Origin: JAGVSR01 sp963708775
GTDB lineage: Bacteria; Pseudomonadota; Alphaproteobacteria; Rhizobiales; Hyphomicrobiaceae
Assembly (NCBI GenBank): GCA_963708775.1
Contig: CAVPTI010000020.1
Coordinates: 248,001-312,000, forward strand
Length of the DNA stretch: 64,000 bases
Direction of reading: 5' to 3'
The notes below the pieces were generated by a model. It was given only the letters and a program-made list of their open reading frames with translations. It was not told where the DNA came from and made no database searches. Position numbers and translations under genes: made by a program. Positions within the stretch are counted from its first letter, which is position 1. Every line of letters starts with the position of its first letter. Positions 1 through 8,701 of this stretch are shown here, piece after piece.

Positions 1-133
1 CGCTTCGACACAGACGCTTACTCTCTCGTCACCATTACACACCGCCAGCCTAACTGGCCATAGTTAACAACTGGGTTCTAAACGCGGCACAACGGGACAC
101 ATTCCGCGGCACCAACTCGAAGACTGTGGATCA

Positions 134-164
134 TTCAAAAAGTGAGCCGCCTTGCGGGCGGCTC
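134..164 (-). terminator. Rho-independent terminator after the DUF1192 gene
   Basis: An 8-bp perfect stem (GAGCCGCC/GGCGGCTC, 144-164) with a 5-nt loop is followed, reading the minus strand, by a run of five T at 136-141. It lies about 140 bases past the stop of the minus-strand DUF1192 gene. The bases between hold no recognisable gene. Confidence 0.6.
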
Positions 165-306
165 TGAGGCAAAACAGGGAGGCGTAACAGAGCGGTGGGA
201 ACCACTCGGGTCCAGAAATCTGGATGTCTTGACCTTAGGTCAGGTCGGTAAACAAAGCGTTTTTATGTGTCGCGGATTGGTCTGCGACAGACTGGGGCGG
301 TGCCAA

Positions 307-504
307 TCAGCTCTTGCCGGTGAATAGTTCGGAGGCGGCGGCCTCGTGGGCCTTCTTCCTCTCGAGTTCGGCTCTCAAGCGCTCGATTTCGGTTTCGAGG
401 GACTGCAGCCGCGTTTGAAGCTCGTCCTTGGACAGTTTGTCGAGGGGCTCGCCGACGGTATGGTTGGCGGTCTGCGACTTCGATTTCGGTTCGTCCCAAT
501 CCAT
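307..504 (-). CDS. DUF1192 family small coiled-coil protein
   Basis: A 65-residue acidic protein. The N-terminal MDWDEPK signature followed by a charged heptad-like stretch (roughly residues 22-52, rich in Leu, Glu and Arg) is typical of the DUF1192 family, short proteins widespread in Alphaproteobacteria and of unknown function. The coiled coil suggests self-association or binding to a larger partner; that is inference. It is divergent from the downstream quinone oxidoreductase gene with about 110 bases between the two starts, so they may share a promoter region. Length matches the family. There is no signal peptide or membrane segment. Confidence 0.8.
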   Translation of the reverse strand: MDWDEPKSKSQTANHTVGEPLDKLSKDELQTRLQSLETEIERLRAELERKKAHEAAASELFTGKS

Positions 505-613
505 TTCTGACCTCCGTTCGACGTTTGGTCTCGCTCTCCCCTTGCGGACGAGAATGGCACGCCATACTCAACGTCACAACTCATGCAACCGATCAGGCCT
601 TACGGAACACATC

Positions 614-1615
614 ATGCCCGCACTTCCCGAGACTATGACTGTCATCGCGATCGCCGGGAAAGGCGGCCCCGAGGTGCTGACGGCGCAAACTCAGCCTGTC
701 CCCGCGCCTGGTGCGGGACAGGTTCTCGTCAGGGTACAGGCGGCCGGCGTCAACCGTCCGGATGTGCTGCAGCGCATGGGGCTTTATCCCGCGCCAAAGG
801 GCCATAATGAACTGCCGGGACTTGAGATTGCCGGTGAGGTGGTGGCGACGGGCAGCGGCGTCACGCGGTTTGAAATCGGCCAGCAGGTCATGGCTCTCGT
901 CAATGGCGGCGGGTATGCCGAATACTGCCTCGCCGACGAGGGCGCGACGCTGCATGTGCCGGAAGGGCTGTCCATCATTGAAGCTGCGGGGCTGCCGGAG
1001 ACGTTCTTCACCGTCTGGCACAATGTGTTCGAACGCGGCAGGTTGAAGGCCGGTGAGTGGATCCTGATCCACGGCGGCACGTCCGGGATCGGCGTAACGG
1101 CAATCCAGCTGGCGAAGGCCTTCGGGGCCAAGGTCATCACGACGACAGGCTCTGAGGCGAAATGCGAAGCCGCCCGCAAGCTCGGCGCCGACCGGGCGGT
1201 GAACTACCGCACAGAAGATTTCCTCGAGGCCGTCAAGGCTGAGACCGGTGGACGTGGCGTCGATGTCATTCTCGATATGGTTGGCGGGCCGTACATCGAG
1301 AAAAACATCCGCGCTCTCGCCGATGACGGACGCCTCGTCTACATCGGCTTCCAATCGGGATCGAAAGCGGAAATCGACTTCATGCGGGTGATGCTGAAAC
1401 GGCTGACAATCACCGGCTCGACACTTCGCATCCGGCCCGATGAGGTGAAGGCGCATATCGCACGAAAGGTCGAGGCCGACATTCTCCCAATGCTCGCGGC
1501 CGGTGACGTCAAGGTCCTCATCGACAGCACATTTCCGCTGGCCCATGCCGCTGATGCTCACCGGCGCATCGAAGAAGGCACGCACATCGGAAAAATTATT
1601 CTGACGACGGGCTGA
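614..1615 (+). CDS. NAD(P)H quinone oxidoreductase, PIG3/zeta-crystallin type
   Basis: A 333-residue medium-chain dehydrogenase/reductase that would reduce quinones with NAD(P)H in the cytosol. Visible features: GroES-like N-terminal half (GVNRPDVLQRMGLYP), Rossmann half with the HGGTSGIGVTAIQLAKAFGA nucleotide-binding turn near residue 148, and a GADRAVNYRTEDF segment. No structural zinc cysteines are present, as expected for the quinone oxidoreductase subgroup. The frame is open upstream to 428, but the ATG at 614 gives the normal family length and N-terminus (MPALPETM). A strong terminator follows 27 bases after the stop, so it is probably transcribed alone. Confidence 0.9.
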   Translation: MPALPETMTVIAIAGKGGPEVLTAQTQPVPAPGAGQVLVRVQAAGVNRPDVLQRMGLYPAPKGHNELPGLEIAGEVVATGSGVTRFEIGQQVMALVNGGGYAEYCLADEGATLHVPEGLSIIEAAGLPETFFTVWHNVFERGRLKAGEWILIHGGTSGIGVTAIQLAKAFGAKVITTTGSEAKCEAARKLGADRAVNYRTEDFLEAVKAETGGRGVDVILDMVGGPYIEKNIRALADDGRLVYIGFQSGSKAEIDFMRVMLKRLTITGSTLRIRPDEVKAHIARKVEADILPMLAAGDVKVLIDSTFPLAHAADAHRRIEEGTHIGKIILTTG

Positions 1616-1641
1616 GGCTTACGTGGGTGACCGCAAACAAA

Positions 1642-1680
1642 AAGAGCCGGAGCAGCGGCTGCTCCGGCTCTTCCATTTTG
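1642..1680 (+). terminator. Strong rho-independent terminator
   Basis: A perfect 15-bp inverted repeat around a single centre base (1642-1672) is followed by TTCCATTTTG and more T's. It sits just after the quinone oxidoreductase stop codon and should end that transcript. Confidence 0.85.
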
Positions 1681-2017
1681 TTTTATTGGCCGGTTCGGGG
1701 CAGTTGCTCAGACCGCCTGGAACCAGCTGAAAACGCAAAGGAAACGCCACTCACGTGGATGGCCTCGCAGACGCGCGCCATCCTTCTCGCACCCCATGTC
1801 CTCTCCTTTCCAAGGAGGTGCAAGACACGCGGCACCATCATCCGGTCTATCTGCGTCGCGGATTCCTGTCACGCGCCAGGCAAGATGCCTTGTCTTGCGG
1901 CGCGCACGCGGTGCCCGTAAGACACTGCCAGCGACGCGCCGACGGCCCATGGGTTGCATTTGCTACGCCCTTGAAACCGCTGGTGCCTTGTCCCTCGGAC
2001 CCGGTTCAGCGGCAGTC
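1681..2017. other. Intergenic region before aroC
   Basis: About 340 bases without a convincing gene. The aroC frame stays open back to 1796, but the extra residues do not resemble chorismate synthase. An AGGAGGTG-like string near 1814 is not followed by a suitable start. The aroC promoter is presumably here, but I could not place it. Confidence 0.5.
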
Positions 2018-3124
2018 ATGTCACACAATACGTTCGGTCATCTCTTCCGTGTCACCACCTGGGGCGAGAGCCATGGGCCAGCCATCGGCTGCGTGGTCGA
2101 CGGCTGCCCGCCGGGGCTGCCGATCACACCGGAGGCGATCCAGGTGTTCCTCGACAAGCGCCGGCCGGGGCAATCTCGGTTCGTGACGCAGCGTCAGGAA
2201 CCCGATGCGGTCGAAATCCTCTCGGGCGTCTTCACTGATGCCGAAGGCCGGCAGGTTTCGACGGGCGCGCCGATCTCGCTTCTGATCCGCAACGTCGATC
2301 AGCGGTCGAAGGACTATGGCGACATCGCGCAGAAGTTTCGGCCGGGGCATGCCGATTACACGTATCAGGCAAAGTACGGCATCCGCGATTATCGCGGCGG
2401 TGGGCGATCCTCGGCGCGCGAGACAGCGACGCGGGTGGCGGCGGGCGGCATCGCGCGACAGGTGCTGGGCTCGGGCATCACCGTGCGCGGCGCGCTTGTG
2501 CAGATGGGCAAGATGAAGATCGATCGCGACCGCTGGAACTGGGACGAGGTCGACAACAATCCGTTCTTTTGTCCCGATCCCGTCGTGGCGAAAGAGTGGG
2601 AGAGCTATCTCGATGGCATTCGCAAAGCGGGGTCGTCGATCGGTGCCATCGTCGAGGTCGTGGCCGAGGGCGTGCCCGCCGGCTGGGGCGCACCGCTCTA
2701 TGGAAAGCTCGACCAGGATATCGCGTCGGCGATGATGTCGATCAACGCCGTGAAGGGCGTCGAGATCGGCGCGGGAATGGCAGCGGCAGAACTGACCGGC
2801 GAAGAAAACGCCGACGAAATGCGGCCCAACGCCATTCCTCACGGGCGCCACCACGGGCCCGGTTTCATGTCAAACCACGCGGGCGGCATTCTCGGCGGCA
2901 TTTCCACGGGGCAGGCGATCGTCTGCCGGTTCGCGGTCAAACCGACGTCTTCGATCCTGACGCCGCGCAAGACGGTGACGGTTTCAGGCGAGGCGACGGA
3001 GATCTTCACCAAGGGCCGTCACGATCCGTGTGTCGGCATTCGCGCCGTGCCCGTTGGTGAAGCGATGCTCGCCTGCGTGCTGGCCGACCATATGCTGCGC
3101 CATCGCGGCCAGTGCGGCGGCTAG
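2018..3124 (+). CDS. aroC: Chorismate synthase
   Basis: A 368-residue enzyme that converts 5-enolpyruvylshikimate-3-phosphate to chorismate, the last common step of aromatic biosynthesis; it needs reduced FMN. Diagnostic motifs are present: GHLFRVTTWGESHGPAIG at the N-terminus, the RPGHADYTYQAKYG and GGGRSSARETATRVAAGG signatures in the first half, and KGRHDPCVGIRAVPVGEAM near the C-terminus. The start at 2018 gives the canonical MSHNTFGH beginning, although the frame is open further upstream. The PQQ dehydrogenase starts 29 bases after the stop, so the two may be cotranscribed. A chorismate mutase gene lies elsewhere in the window (51162-51491). Confidence 0.97.
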   Translation: MSHNTFGHLFRVTTWGESHGPAIGCVVDGCPPGLPITPEAIQVFLDKRRPGQSRFVTQRQEPDAVEILSGVFTDAEGRQVSTGAPISLLIRNVDQRSKDYGDIAQKFRPGHADYTYQAKYGIRDYRGGGRSSARETATRVAAGGIARQVLGSGITVRGALVQMGKMKIDRDRWNWDEVDNNPFFCPDPVVAKEWESYLDGIRKAGSSIGAIVEVVAEGVPAGWGAPLYGKLDQDIASAMMSINAVKGVEIGAGMAAAELTGEENADEMRPNAIPHGRHHGPGFMSNHAGGILGGISTGQAIVCRFAVKPTSSILTPRKTVTVSGEATEIFTKGRHDPCVGIRAVPVGEAMLACVLADHMLRHRGQCGG

Positions 3125-3153
3125 TTGCGTCTAAACTTGTGCGGAGATCGTCC

Positions 3154-4959
3154 ATGCGCGCTGCCACGACGCGAAGCCTCATGCTTTCGGTGCTCGCAAG
3201 TGCGCTTTGCGGTTCAATGGCATTCGCCGGCGAGATCGATGACGCGCGGCTGAAGTCTGCGGCCAGCGATCCGGCGAACTGGATCACGCATGGCCGCGAT
3301 CTTGCCGCGACGAGGTTCTCCCCGTCGACGCAGATTACGACCGACAACGTGGCGCGGCTGCGACCCGCTTTCATCTACCAGACCGGAACAGCGGCGACGT
3401 TCCAGACCACGCCTCTGGTCGCCGACGGGATCATGTATCTCTCGGCTCCGTTCTCGCACGTGATGGCGGTGGACGCCGCGACCGGCAAAGAAATCTGGCG
3501 GTACGAGCATAAGAGCAAGGCGAAAAAGCTTTGCTGCGGACCAGCCAATCGAGGGGTCGCGCTCGGCTACGGCAAAGTCTATGTCGCAACCGTCGATGCT
3601 CGACTTGTGGCTCTCGATCAAAAGACCGGCGCGCCCGTCTGGGACATCCAGATGGCGGACACGAATGCTGACACGACTGAAGACAAGGGCGCGCTGGATG
3701 CAACCGATCCTGCTCTGAAAGGACAGGTGACCGGCTCGACGGGTGTCGGAGCGGCCTCCGCTCCGCTTGTCATCGACGGCAAGGTGATCGCGGGCATCAC
3801 CGGCGTCGGCTACGGCCTCCATCTCGATAGTGACCGGCCGGGGGCACCGCTGGGCACCGTTGTGGGGGTCGCGGGACGATACGGGCGCCCTGGTTTTATC
3901 GCCGCGTTCGATGCTGCGACGGGGAAGCGTGTCTGGCAATTCGACACGACACAGAAAGGCTGGGAAGGCCAGTTCACGCCGGAGACGGCTTACGGCATCA
4001 AACTGCCGCGCAATATCGCGGGAGAGAAGGCGGCGTTTGCAACGCATGCGGACGCATGGAAGTTCGGCGGCGGGTCGATCTGGCATTCACCGAGCGTCGA
4101 CCCAGAACTCGGACTTCTCTATTTTGGTGTCGGCAATCCGTCGCCGCAGGCGGCGGGCGAGAGCCGCCCCGGCGACAATCTCTACACGACGTCGCTCGTC
4201 GCGATCGACGTGAAGACGGGACAGTATCGCTGGCATTATCAGCAGGTGCCGCACGACATGTGGGGCTACGACGTGGCGAGCCCGCCGGTCCTGTTCGATA
4301 TCGACAGTGGTGGCCAGATAATTCCTGCGGTCGGACAAGCCTCGAAGCTGGGCTGGTACTTCGTGCATGATCGGCGCGACGGTACGCTGATCAGGAAATC
4401 CGATGCGTTCGTTCCGCAAGAGAACATGTTCCAGGCGCCGACGCGCGAGGGCGTCGTCATCTATCCGGGTGTGGCCGGCGGCTCGAACTGGTCACCGGCT
4501 GCGGTGGATATTAAGAACGGCGTGGCTTTCGTCGCCGCCATGCATATGCCGACGCGTTATCAGAGTGCCGAGTTGCCCGCTGCCGACGGCAAGCCGGCAG
4601 TGACTTACTACACGTTCGAGCCGGCCAAGAACGTTGCGACATGGGGGACACTCAGCGCCGTCGATCTCAAAACCGGTGCCATTCGCTGGCAACAAAAAAC
4701 GGCCGAGCCCCTGATCGGCGGAACGCTCGCCACGGCGGGGGGTCTCGTTTTTACCGGCGAGGGTAATGGAGATTTTTCAGCCTTCGATGCCGCGACAGGC
4801 AAGCGATTGTGGCAGTTCAATTGCGGGGCCGGCGTCAACGCGCCGCCGATCTCGTACGAGATCGCAGGCAAGCAGTACGTGGCCGTTGCGGCCGGCGGCA
4901 GCCAGATCTGGGGCTTCCGCCAGGGCGGCGCGGTGGTCGTGTTCGCGCTGCCAGACTAA
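3154..4959 (+). CDS. PQQ-dependent dehydrogenase, methanol/ethanol family-like
   Basis: A 601-residue periplasmic quinoprotein. Residues 1-25 form a signal peptide ending SMAFA. The rest shows beta-propeller repeats with W-motifs (for example ATGKEIWRYE, ATGKRVWQFD, ATGKRLWQFN). The adjacent pair Cys127-Cys128 (KLCCGPANRG) matches the vicinal disulfide that lies over PQQ in alcohol dehydrogenases. The usual active-site WDxD region reads HDMWGYDVASP (residues 367-377), with Gly where the first Asp is usual and Asp two residues later. No cytochrome c domain or adjacent cytochrome gene is seen. Substrate is unknown. The start was chosen at ATG 3154, with GGAG 8 bases upstream and directly before the signal peptide. 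Confidence 0.85.
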   Translation: MRAATTRSLMLSVLASALCGSMAFAGEIDDARLKSAASDPANWITHGRDLAATRFSPSTQITTDNVARLRPAFIYQTGTAATFQTTPLVADGIMYLSAPFSHVMAVDAATGKEIWRYEHKSKAKKLCCGPANRGVALGYGKVYVATVDARLVALDQKTGAPVWDIQMADTNADTTEDKGALDATDPALKGQVTGSTGVGAASAPLVIDGKVIAGITGVGYGLHLDSDRPGAPLGTVVGVAGRYGRPGFIAAFDAATGKRVWQFDTTQKGWEGQFTPETAYGIKLPRNIAGEKAAFATHADAWKFGGGSIWHSPSVDPELGLLYFGVGNPSPQAAGESRPGDNLYTTSLVAIDVKTGQYRWHYQQVPHDMWGYDVASPPVLFDIDSGGQIIPAVGQASKLGWYFVHDRRDGTLIRKSDAFVPQENMFQAPTREGVVIYPGVAGGSNWSPAAVDIKNGVAFVAAMHMPTRYQSAELPAADGKPAVTYYTFEPAKNVATWGTLSAVDLKTGAIRWQQKTAEPLIGGTLATAGGLVFTGEGNGDFSAFDAATGKRLWQFNCGAGVNAPPISYEIAGKQYVAVAAGGSQIWGFRQGGAVVVFALPD

Positions 4960-5074
4960 CTCCGGGCAGTGAGTGAGCGTCGTTTCCCAGCCCTGGCTGC
5001 CCCTCTCGCCAGAGGCGGGGGCATATCGTAACTTGGCGTGAGCTAAACGCACAAAGAAAGCGGATGCTGAGGGA

Positions 5075-5788
5075 ATGCCAGAATTCGACCGTATCGTGAT
5101 CCTGACAGGGGCGGGCATCTCCGCTGAATCCGGCGTGCCGACGTTTCGTGACAAGGGCGGGATCTGGGCGAAATACGATTACCGCGACGTGGCGACGCCG
5201 GAGGGGTTCGAGAAGAATCCGCAGCTCGTACATGAGTTCTACAACATGCGCCGGCGGGCGCACCAGGCGGTGGCGCCGAACGCCGCGCATTTCGCATTGG
5301 CGCATCTCGAGCAGACACATCCGGGAACGGTGACGCTGGTCACCCAGAATGTCGATCAACTGCACGAGCAAGCCGGATCGAAGAATTTGATCCACATGCA
5401 CGGCGAAGCACTGAAGGCCTGGTGCCTAGGATGCGGTTCGCGAATGCCGTGGACAGGCGACATGTTCCTCGAAACGGCCTGCCCGGTCTGTGCAGATGTG
5501 GCGACGCTGCGCCCGGATGTGGTGTGGTTCGGGGAGGAGCCGTATCACATGGAGCGCGTTCTGAAGGAGCTTGAACAGGCGGATTTGTTCATCTCGATTG
5601 GCACCAGCGGCAACGTCTATCCAGCGGCCGGATTTGTGCAGGTGGCTGCCGAGTATGGGGCGCACACCGTTGAACTCAATCTCGAACCATCGGAAGGGCG
5701 CTCGCATTTTGCCGAAGCGATCCACGGGCCGGCGACCGAAGTCGTGCCGGCCTACGTTCGCAAACTCCTGGACGAAGTGCTGACCTAG
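5075..5788 (+). CDS. cobB: NAD-dependent protein deacylase (Sir2 family, CobB-like)
   Basis: A 237-residue cytosolic sirtuin that removes acyl groups from lysines using NAD. It has the ILTGAGISAESGVPTFRDKGG NAD-binding signature at residues 8-28, TQNVDQLHEQAG, the catalytic HGE histidine near residue 109, and two CxxC zinc pairs (CLGCG and CPVC). SIGTSGNVYPAAGF in the C-terminal half is also typical. It is complete and of usual length. The stop overlaps by four bases, tail to tail, the end of the convergent rRNA methyltransferase gene. Confidence 0.93.
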   Translation: MPEFDRIVILTGAGISAESGVPTFRDKGGIWAKYDYRDVATPEGFEKNPQLVHEFYNMRRRAHQAVAPNAAHFALAHLEQTHPGTVTLVTQNVDQLHEQAGSKNLIHMHGEALKAWCLGCGSRMPWTGDMFLETACPVCADVATLRPDVVWFGEEPYHMERVLKELEQADLFISIGTSGNVYPAAGFVQVAAEYGAHTVELNLEPSEGRSHFAEAIHGPATEVVPAYVRKLLDEVLT

Positions 5789-7016
5789 CGGCGAAAGACA
5801 GTAACCGCCTCGATATGAGGCGAGTAGATGAACTGATCGATGGGTGTGACGGGCCCCATTTTAAACCCGGCGTCGATGAGGGTGCGTGCATCGCGGGCCA
5901 GCGTGGCCGGCGCGCACGAAACGGCAATCACCACCGGCACTTTTGATCGCGCGAGACGTTCCGTTTGTTCAGCCGCTCCGGCGCGCGGCGGATCGAGCAC
6001 GACGGCGTCGAACACCTCCAGTTCCTTGGGTGAAAGCGGTTCGCGGAAGAGATCGCGTACCCGAGCCTCGATGGGCTTCAAGCCGGTGGCGCGACGGACG
6101 GCAGCTTCCAATACGGATATGGCGCGGCGGTCGCTGTCGAACGCCACGACCTGAACTTTCTGGGCGAGTGGGAAAGTGAACGTACCAAGGCCGGAGAAGA
6201 GGTCGGCGACACGCTTGGCTTTCTTTGGCAGCGCGCCGACAACAAAATCGATCATGAGCCGTTCGGCTTCCGGGACGGCCTGGAGGAACAACGATGGCGG
6301 CACATCGACTTGCGTGCCGCCCAGCGTCAGGCGCGGCTCTGATCGGACGACGATCGCATCTCCGGCAACAACCAGACGAGCGATCCGGGCCGCCTCCGCC
6401 ATTTTTGCCAGGTCGGCGCGCTCTTCCGGCTTCAGCATCTTGTGGCCGTTGTCGAAGGCGACATCGAGACCGGTGTCGAGTTTTGTGACGATGAGGCGTC
6501 CGCTTGTTTTCTCCGGCATGGCAATCTTCGCCATGGCCTTGAGGTGGGGAATGGCCGCCATGATTGCCGGATCGAGGAGCAGGCATTCAGCAATATCAAC
6601 CAGGGTGTGCTGGCCTTCTTCGCGGAACCCGATACGAACCTCGTTGCCCGTGCGCTCGATCCCAAGAAACGCACGCCGGCGCGAACGCAGCGGCATCTGG
6701 CGGACAGGGGCAACGTCGGCGGTGATGCCACGATGGTGGAAGGCTTCGGTCACGATCTGGTGCTTCCAGTCGAGATAGAGCGGGTCGCTCATGTGCTGCG
6801 CCATGCAGCCGCCACATGTTCCAAAGTGTCGGCAAGGCGGCATGACCCGATCCGGACTATCACTCAGGCGTTCGGCTTTGCCCGCGGCTGGCAGAGACCA
6901 GCGTTCTCCGGGCAGCGCGCCGGCAATAAAGCGGTCACCACCGACGGTGCGCGCGATGCCGTCGCCTTTGCCGCCGAGCTTCTCGATGACAACTTCAGTC
7001 GCGTCGCATCAGCCAT
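5785..7016 (-). CDS. 23S rRNA (uracil-C5)-methyltransferase, RlmD/TrmA family, 5' end frameshifted
   Basis: A SAM-dependent RNA m5U methyltransferase. The frame readable from an ATG at 6843 gives 352 residues with the Fe-S ligands C-x5-C-x2-C (CRHFGTCGGC) plus a later Cys (AECLLLDP), the DPPRAG motif and the catalytic SCAPATLARD. Upstream of 6843 the same frame encodes a good TRAM domain (EVVIEKLGGKGDG, DRFIAGALPGERW) but has no ATG, GTG or TTG before the tlyA stop at 7009. The ATG at 7016, which overlaps the end of tlyA, is out of frame because GTCGC is duplicated in tandem at 6998-7007 (plus strand). Removing one copy restores MADATEVVIEKL. The gene therefore probably begins at 7016, translationally coupled to tlyA. 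Confidence 0.85.
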
Positions 7017-7749
7017 CACGGCGGGCTCCGATCAGATATTCGATGTTGCCCGATCCGCCTTCGATCGGTGATGAGATGATACCGTCGACACGCCATCCGG
7101 GCGTATTCGCGATCATGTTTTCAATTGCAGCTATCGCTGCGGCACGCGCAGCTTCGTCCTTTACGATGCCGCCTTTGCCGACAAAATCGCGGCCGACCTC
7201 GAATTGCGGCTTGATGAGCGCGGTCAGCCAGCAACCGAGTGCTGCGAAAGCCATCAGGCCAGGCAAGACTTTTTGCAAGGATATGAAGCTCACATCGGCA
7301 ACCATCGCTGTAACGGGGTCATCGATCAGGAGCCTATCCAATGCGCGAACGTCCTGACCTTCGAGAGAAACGACTTCGGACCGGTTAGCGATGCGTGGAT
7401 GGAGCTGCCGTTGCCCCACATCGACGGCATAAACGCGAGATGCCCCGCGTTCCAGAAGCACTTCGGTAAACCCGCCGGTGGATGCGCCGGCGTCGAGACA
7501 TATCCGTCCCGCGGGATCGAAGCCAAATCGATCCAAGGCCGCGATGAGCTTAAGGGCGCCGCGTGAGACATAGCTGGTGCCGGCTTCAGGGGCGACAGTG
7601 AGCCGCGCTGTCGCCGGCGTCGATTGGCCCGGTTTTGTCACCACGACGCCGTCGACCAGCACAAGACCGCGCAGAATCGCGTCGCGGGCCCGGGATCGGG
7701 TCGCCACGTGCCCTTGCTCGACAAGGAGTTCATCCAAACGCTTTTTCAT
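7009..7749 (-). CDS. tlyA: TlyA family rRNA (cytidine-2'-O)-methyltransferase / hemolysin-like
   Basis: A 246-residue protein with an N-terminal S4 RNA-binding domain (KKRLDELLVEQGHVATRSRARDA, residues 2-24) and an FtsJ-like Rossmann methyltransferase domain (CLDAGASTGGFTEVLLERGA; VADVSFISLQ; LIKPQFEVG). TlyA enzymes methylate 16S and 23S rRNA; some are annotated as hemolysins. The start was set at ATG 7749, where the S4 domain begins, although the frame is open further upstream. It lies directly before the m5U methyltransferase, and the two form the end of the dxs-region cluster common in related bacteria. Confidence 0.92.
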   Translation of the reverse strand: MKKRLDELLVEQGHVATRSRARDAILRGLVLVDGVVVTKPGQSTPATARLTVAPEAGTSYVSRGALKLIAALDRFGFDPAGRICLDAGASTGGFTEVLLERGASRVYAVDVGQRQLHPRIANRSEVVSLEGQDVRALDRLLIDDPVTAMVADVSFISLQKVLPGLMAFAALGCWLTALIKPQFEVGRDFVGKGGIVKDEAARAAAIAAIENMIANTPGWRVDGIISSPIEGGSGNIEYLIGARRDG

Positions 7750-7810
7750 GGGGCACGTGTACGCTATCTTGCTCGCCGCACAACCCCACCACCCCTCGCC
7801 GGAGTCCCCG

Positions 7811-8236
7811 ATGAAATTCCAAGTTGCCGCAGCTTTCCTCGTTGCTCTCTCTCTCGCCGGATGCGGCGACAGCGGTTCTGAGCGAACGCCTTCTCCTTCG
7901 GGCGCCAAGGTGTTCTTCATCGAGCCCAAGGATGGCGCGGAAGTACCGTCGCCGGTCACAGTGAAGTTCGGCATTGAGGGTATGGAGGTCGTTCCGGCCG
8001 GAACGGAGAAGGATCACAGCGGTCACCATCATGTGCTGATCGACACGCAGCTTGAGGACGTCAATTCGCCAATTCCGGCGGATGACAATCATAAGCATTT
8101 CGGCAAGGGACAGACAGAAGCGACGCTTGAACTGACGCCCGGCAAGCACACGCTGCAGATGGTTCTGGGTGACCACAATCACATCCCGCACGACCCGGTC
8201 GTGCAGTCCGAGGTGATTACAATCACTGTGAAGTAG
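7811..8236 (+). CDS. DUF4399 domain lipoprotein
   Basis: A 141-residue putative lipoprotein. The N-terminus is a lipoprotein signal with lipobox SLAGC (Cys18) followed by a Ser/Pro-rich linker. The rest matches the DUF4399 family: KVFFIEPKDGAEVPSPVTVKFG, then a His-rich HSGHHHVLID segment and TPGKHTLQMVLGDHNHIPH. The many histidines suggest metal binding, which is inference. It diverges from tlyA with 61 bases between starts. A terminator follows. The function of the family is not established. Confidence 0.85.
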   Translation: MKFQVAAAFLVALSLAGCGDSGSERTPSPSGAKVFFIEPKDGAEVPSPVTVKFGIEGMEVVPAGTEKDHSGHHHVLIDTQLEDVNSPIPADDNHKHFGKGQTEATLELTPGKHTLQMVLGDHNHIPHDPVVQSEVITITVK

Positions 8237-8260
8237 GGCTGAGCACCAGTGCGCGATGGA

Positions 8261-8300
8261 GACGCCCCTGCACGGCTCGACGTGCAGGGCGTCTTTGCTT
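8261..8300 (+). terminator. Terminator between DUF4399 and DoxX genes
   Basis: A 12-bp stem with one bulged C (gacgcccctgcac/gtgcagggcgtc, 8261-8293) and a 7-nt loop, followed by TTTGCTTTC. It sits between two convergent genes and overlaps neither, so it could serve both. Confidence 0.7.
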
Positions 8301-8303
8301 TCG

Positions 8304-8672
8304 CTACCTGTCGTTGACGGCCCATGCGCCGGGACCGTGGGCAAAGAGAAGCAGAAAGCCGCCTGCGATGGCGAGATTCTTCAGGAAGAGCACGAACTGA
8401 ATGTTGTCGGCAAAGTTGCCGTGGAAGATGAGGCCCGCCACGATCGTGAAGATCGCAAGAGGAATTGCGGCCAGTCGCGCATAGAAGCCGGCGAGGACAG
8501 CAAGACCGCCCAGGATTTCGAGCGTGATCGTGCCAGGCAGAAGAATTCCAGGAACGCCAAACTGTTGCATATAGCCGACCGTCGTTTCGTAGCCTTGTAA
8601 TTTGTTGATGCCCGCTAGAATGAAAATTCCGGCCAGCAGAGCGCGGCCGAGAAAGCTCGTGGCAGCGGTCAT
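8304..8672 (-). CDS. DoxX family membrane protein
   Basis: A 122-residue integral membrane protein with four predicted helices (about residues 7-24, 46-63, 68-86 and 96-113). The LGRALLAGIFILAGINKL start and the GFYARLAAIPLAIFT segment are characteristic of DoxX/DoxD-like proteins, implicated in quinone-linked electron transfer or redox homeostasis in some bacteria. The start at 8672 (MTAATSFLG) fits better than the upstream in-frame alternative at 8705, which would lie inside the end of dxs. It lies 29 bases after dxs on the same strand and may be cotranscribed. Confidence 0.85.
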   Translation of the reverse strand: MTAATSFLGRALLAGIFILAGINKLQGYETTVGYMQQFGVPGILLPGTITLEILGGLAVLAGFYARLAAIPLAIFTIVAGLIFHGNFADNIQFVLFLKNLAIAGGFLLLFAHGPGAWAVNDR

Positions 8673-8701
8673 GTTGTTCCCCCCAGTTGCTGTCGATCCT
8701 C

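Noticed and set aside
1..133. A gene or RNA at the left edge
   Set aside because: No open frame with homology and no tRNA- or rRNA-like structure could be seen in the first 130 bases.
593..1585. A 330-residue minus-strand frame opposite the quinone oxidoreductase
   Set aside because: Antisense shadow of a complete, well-conserved gene.
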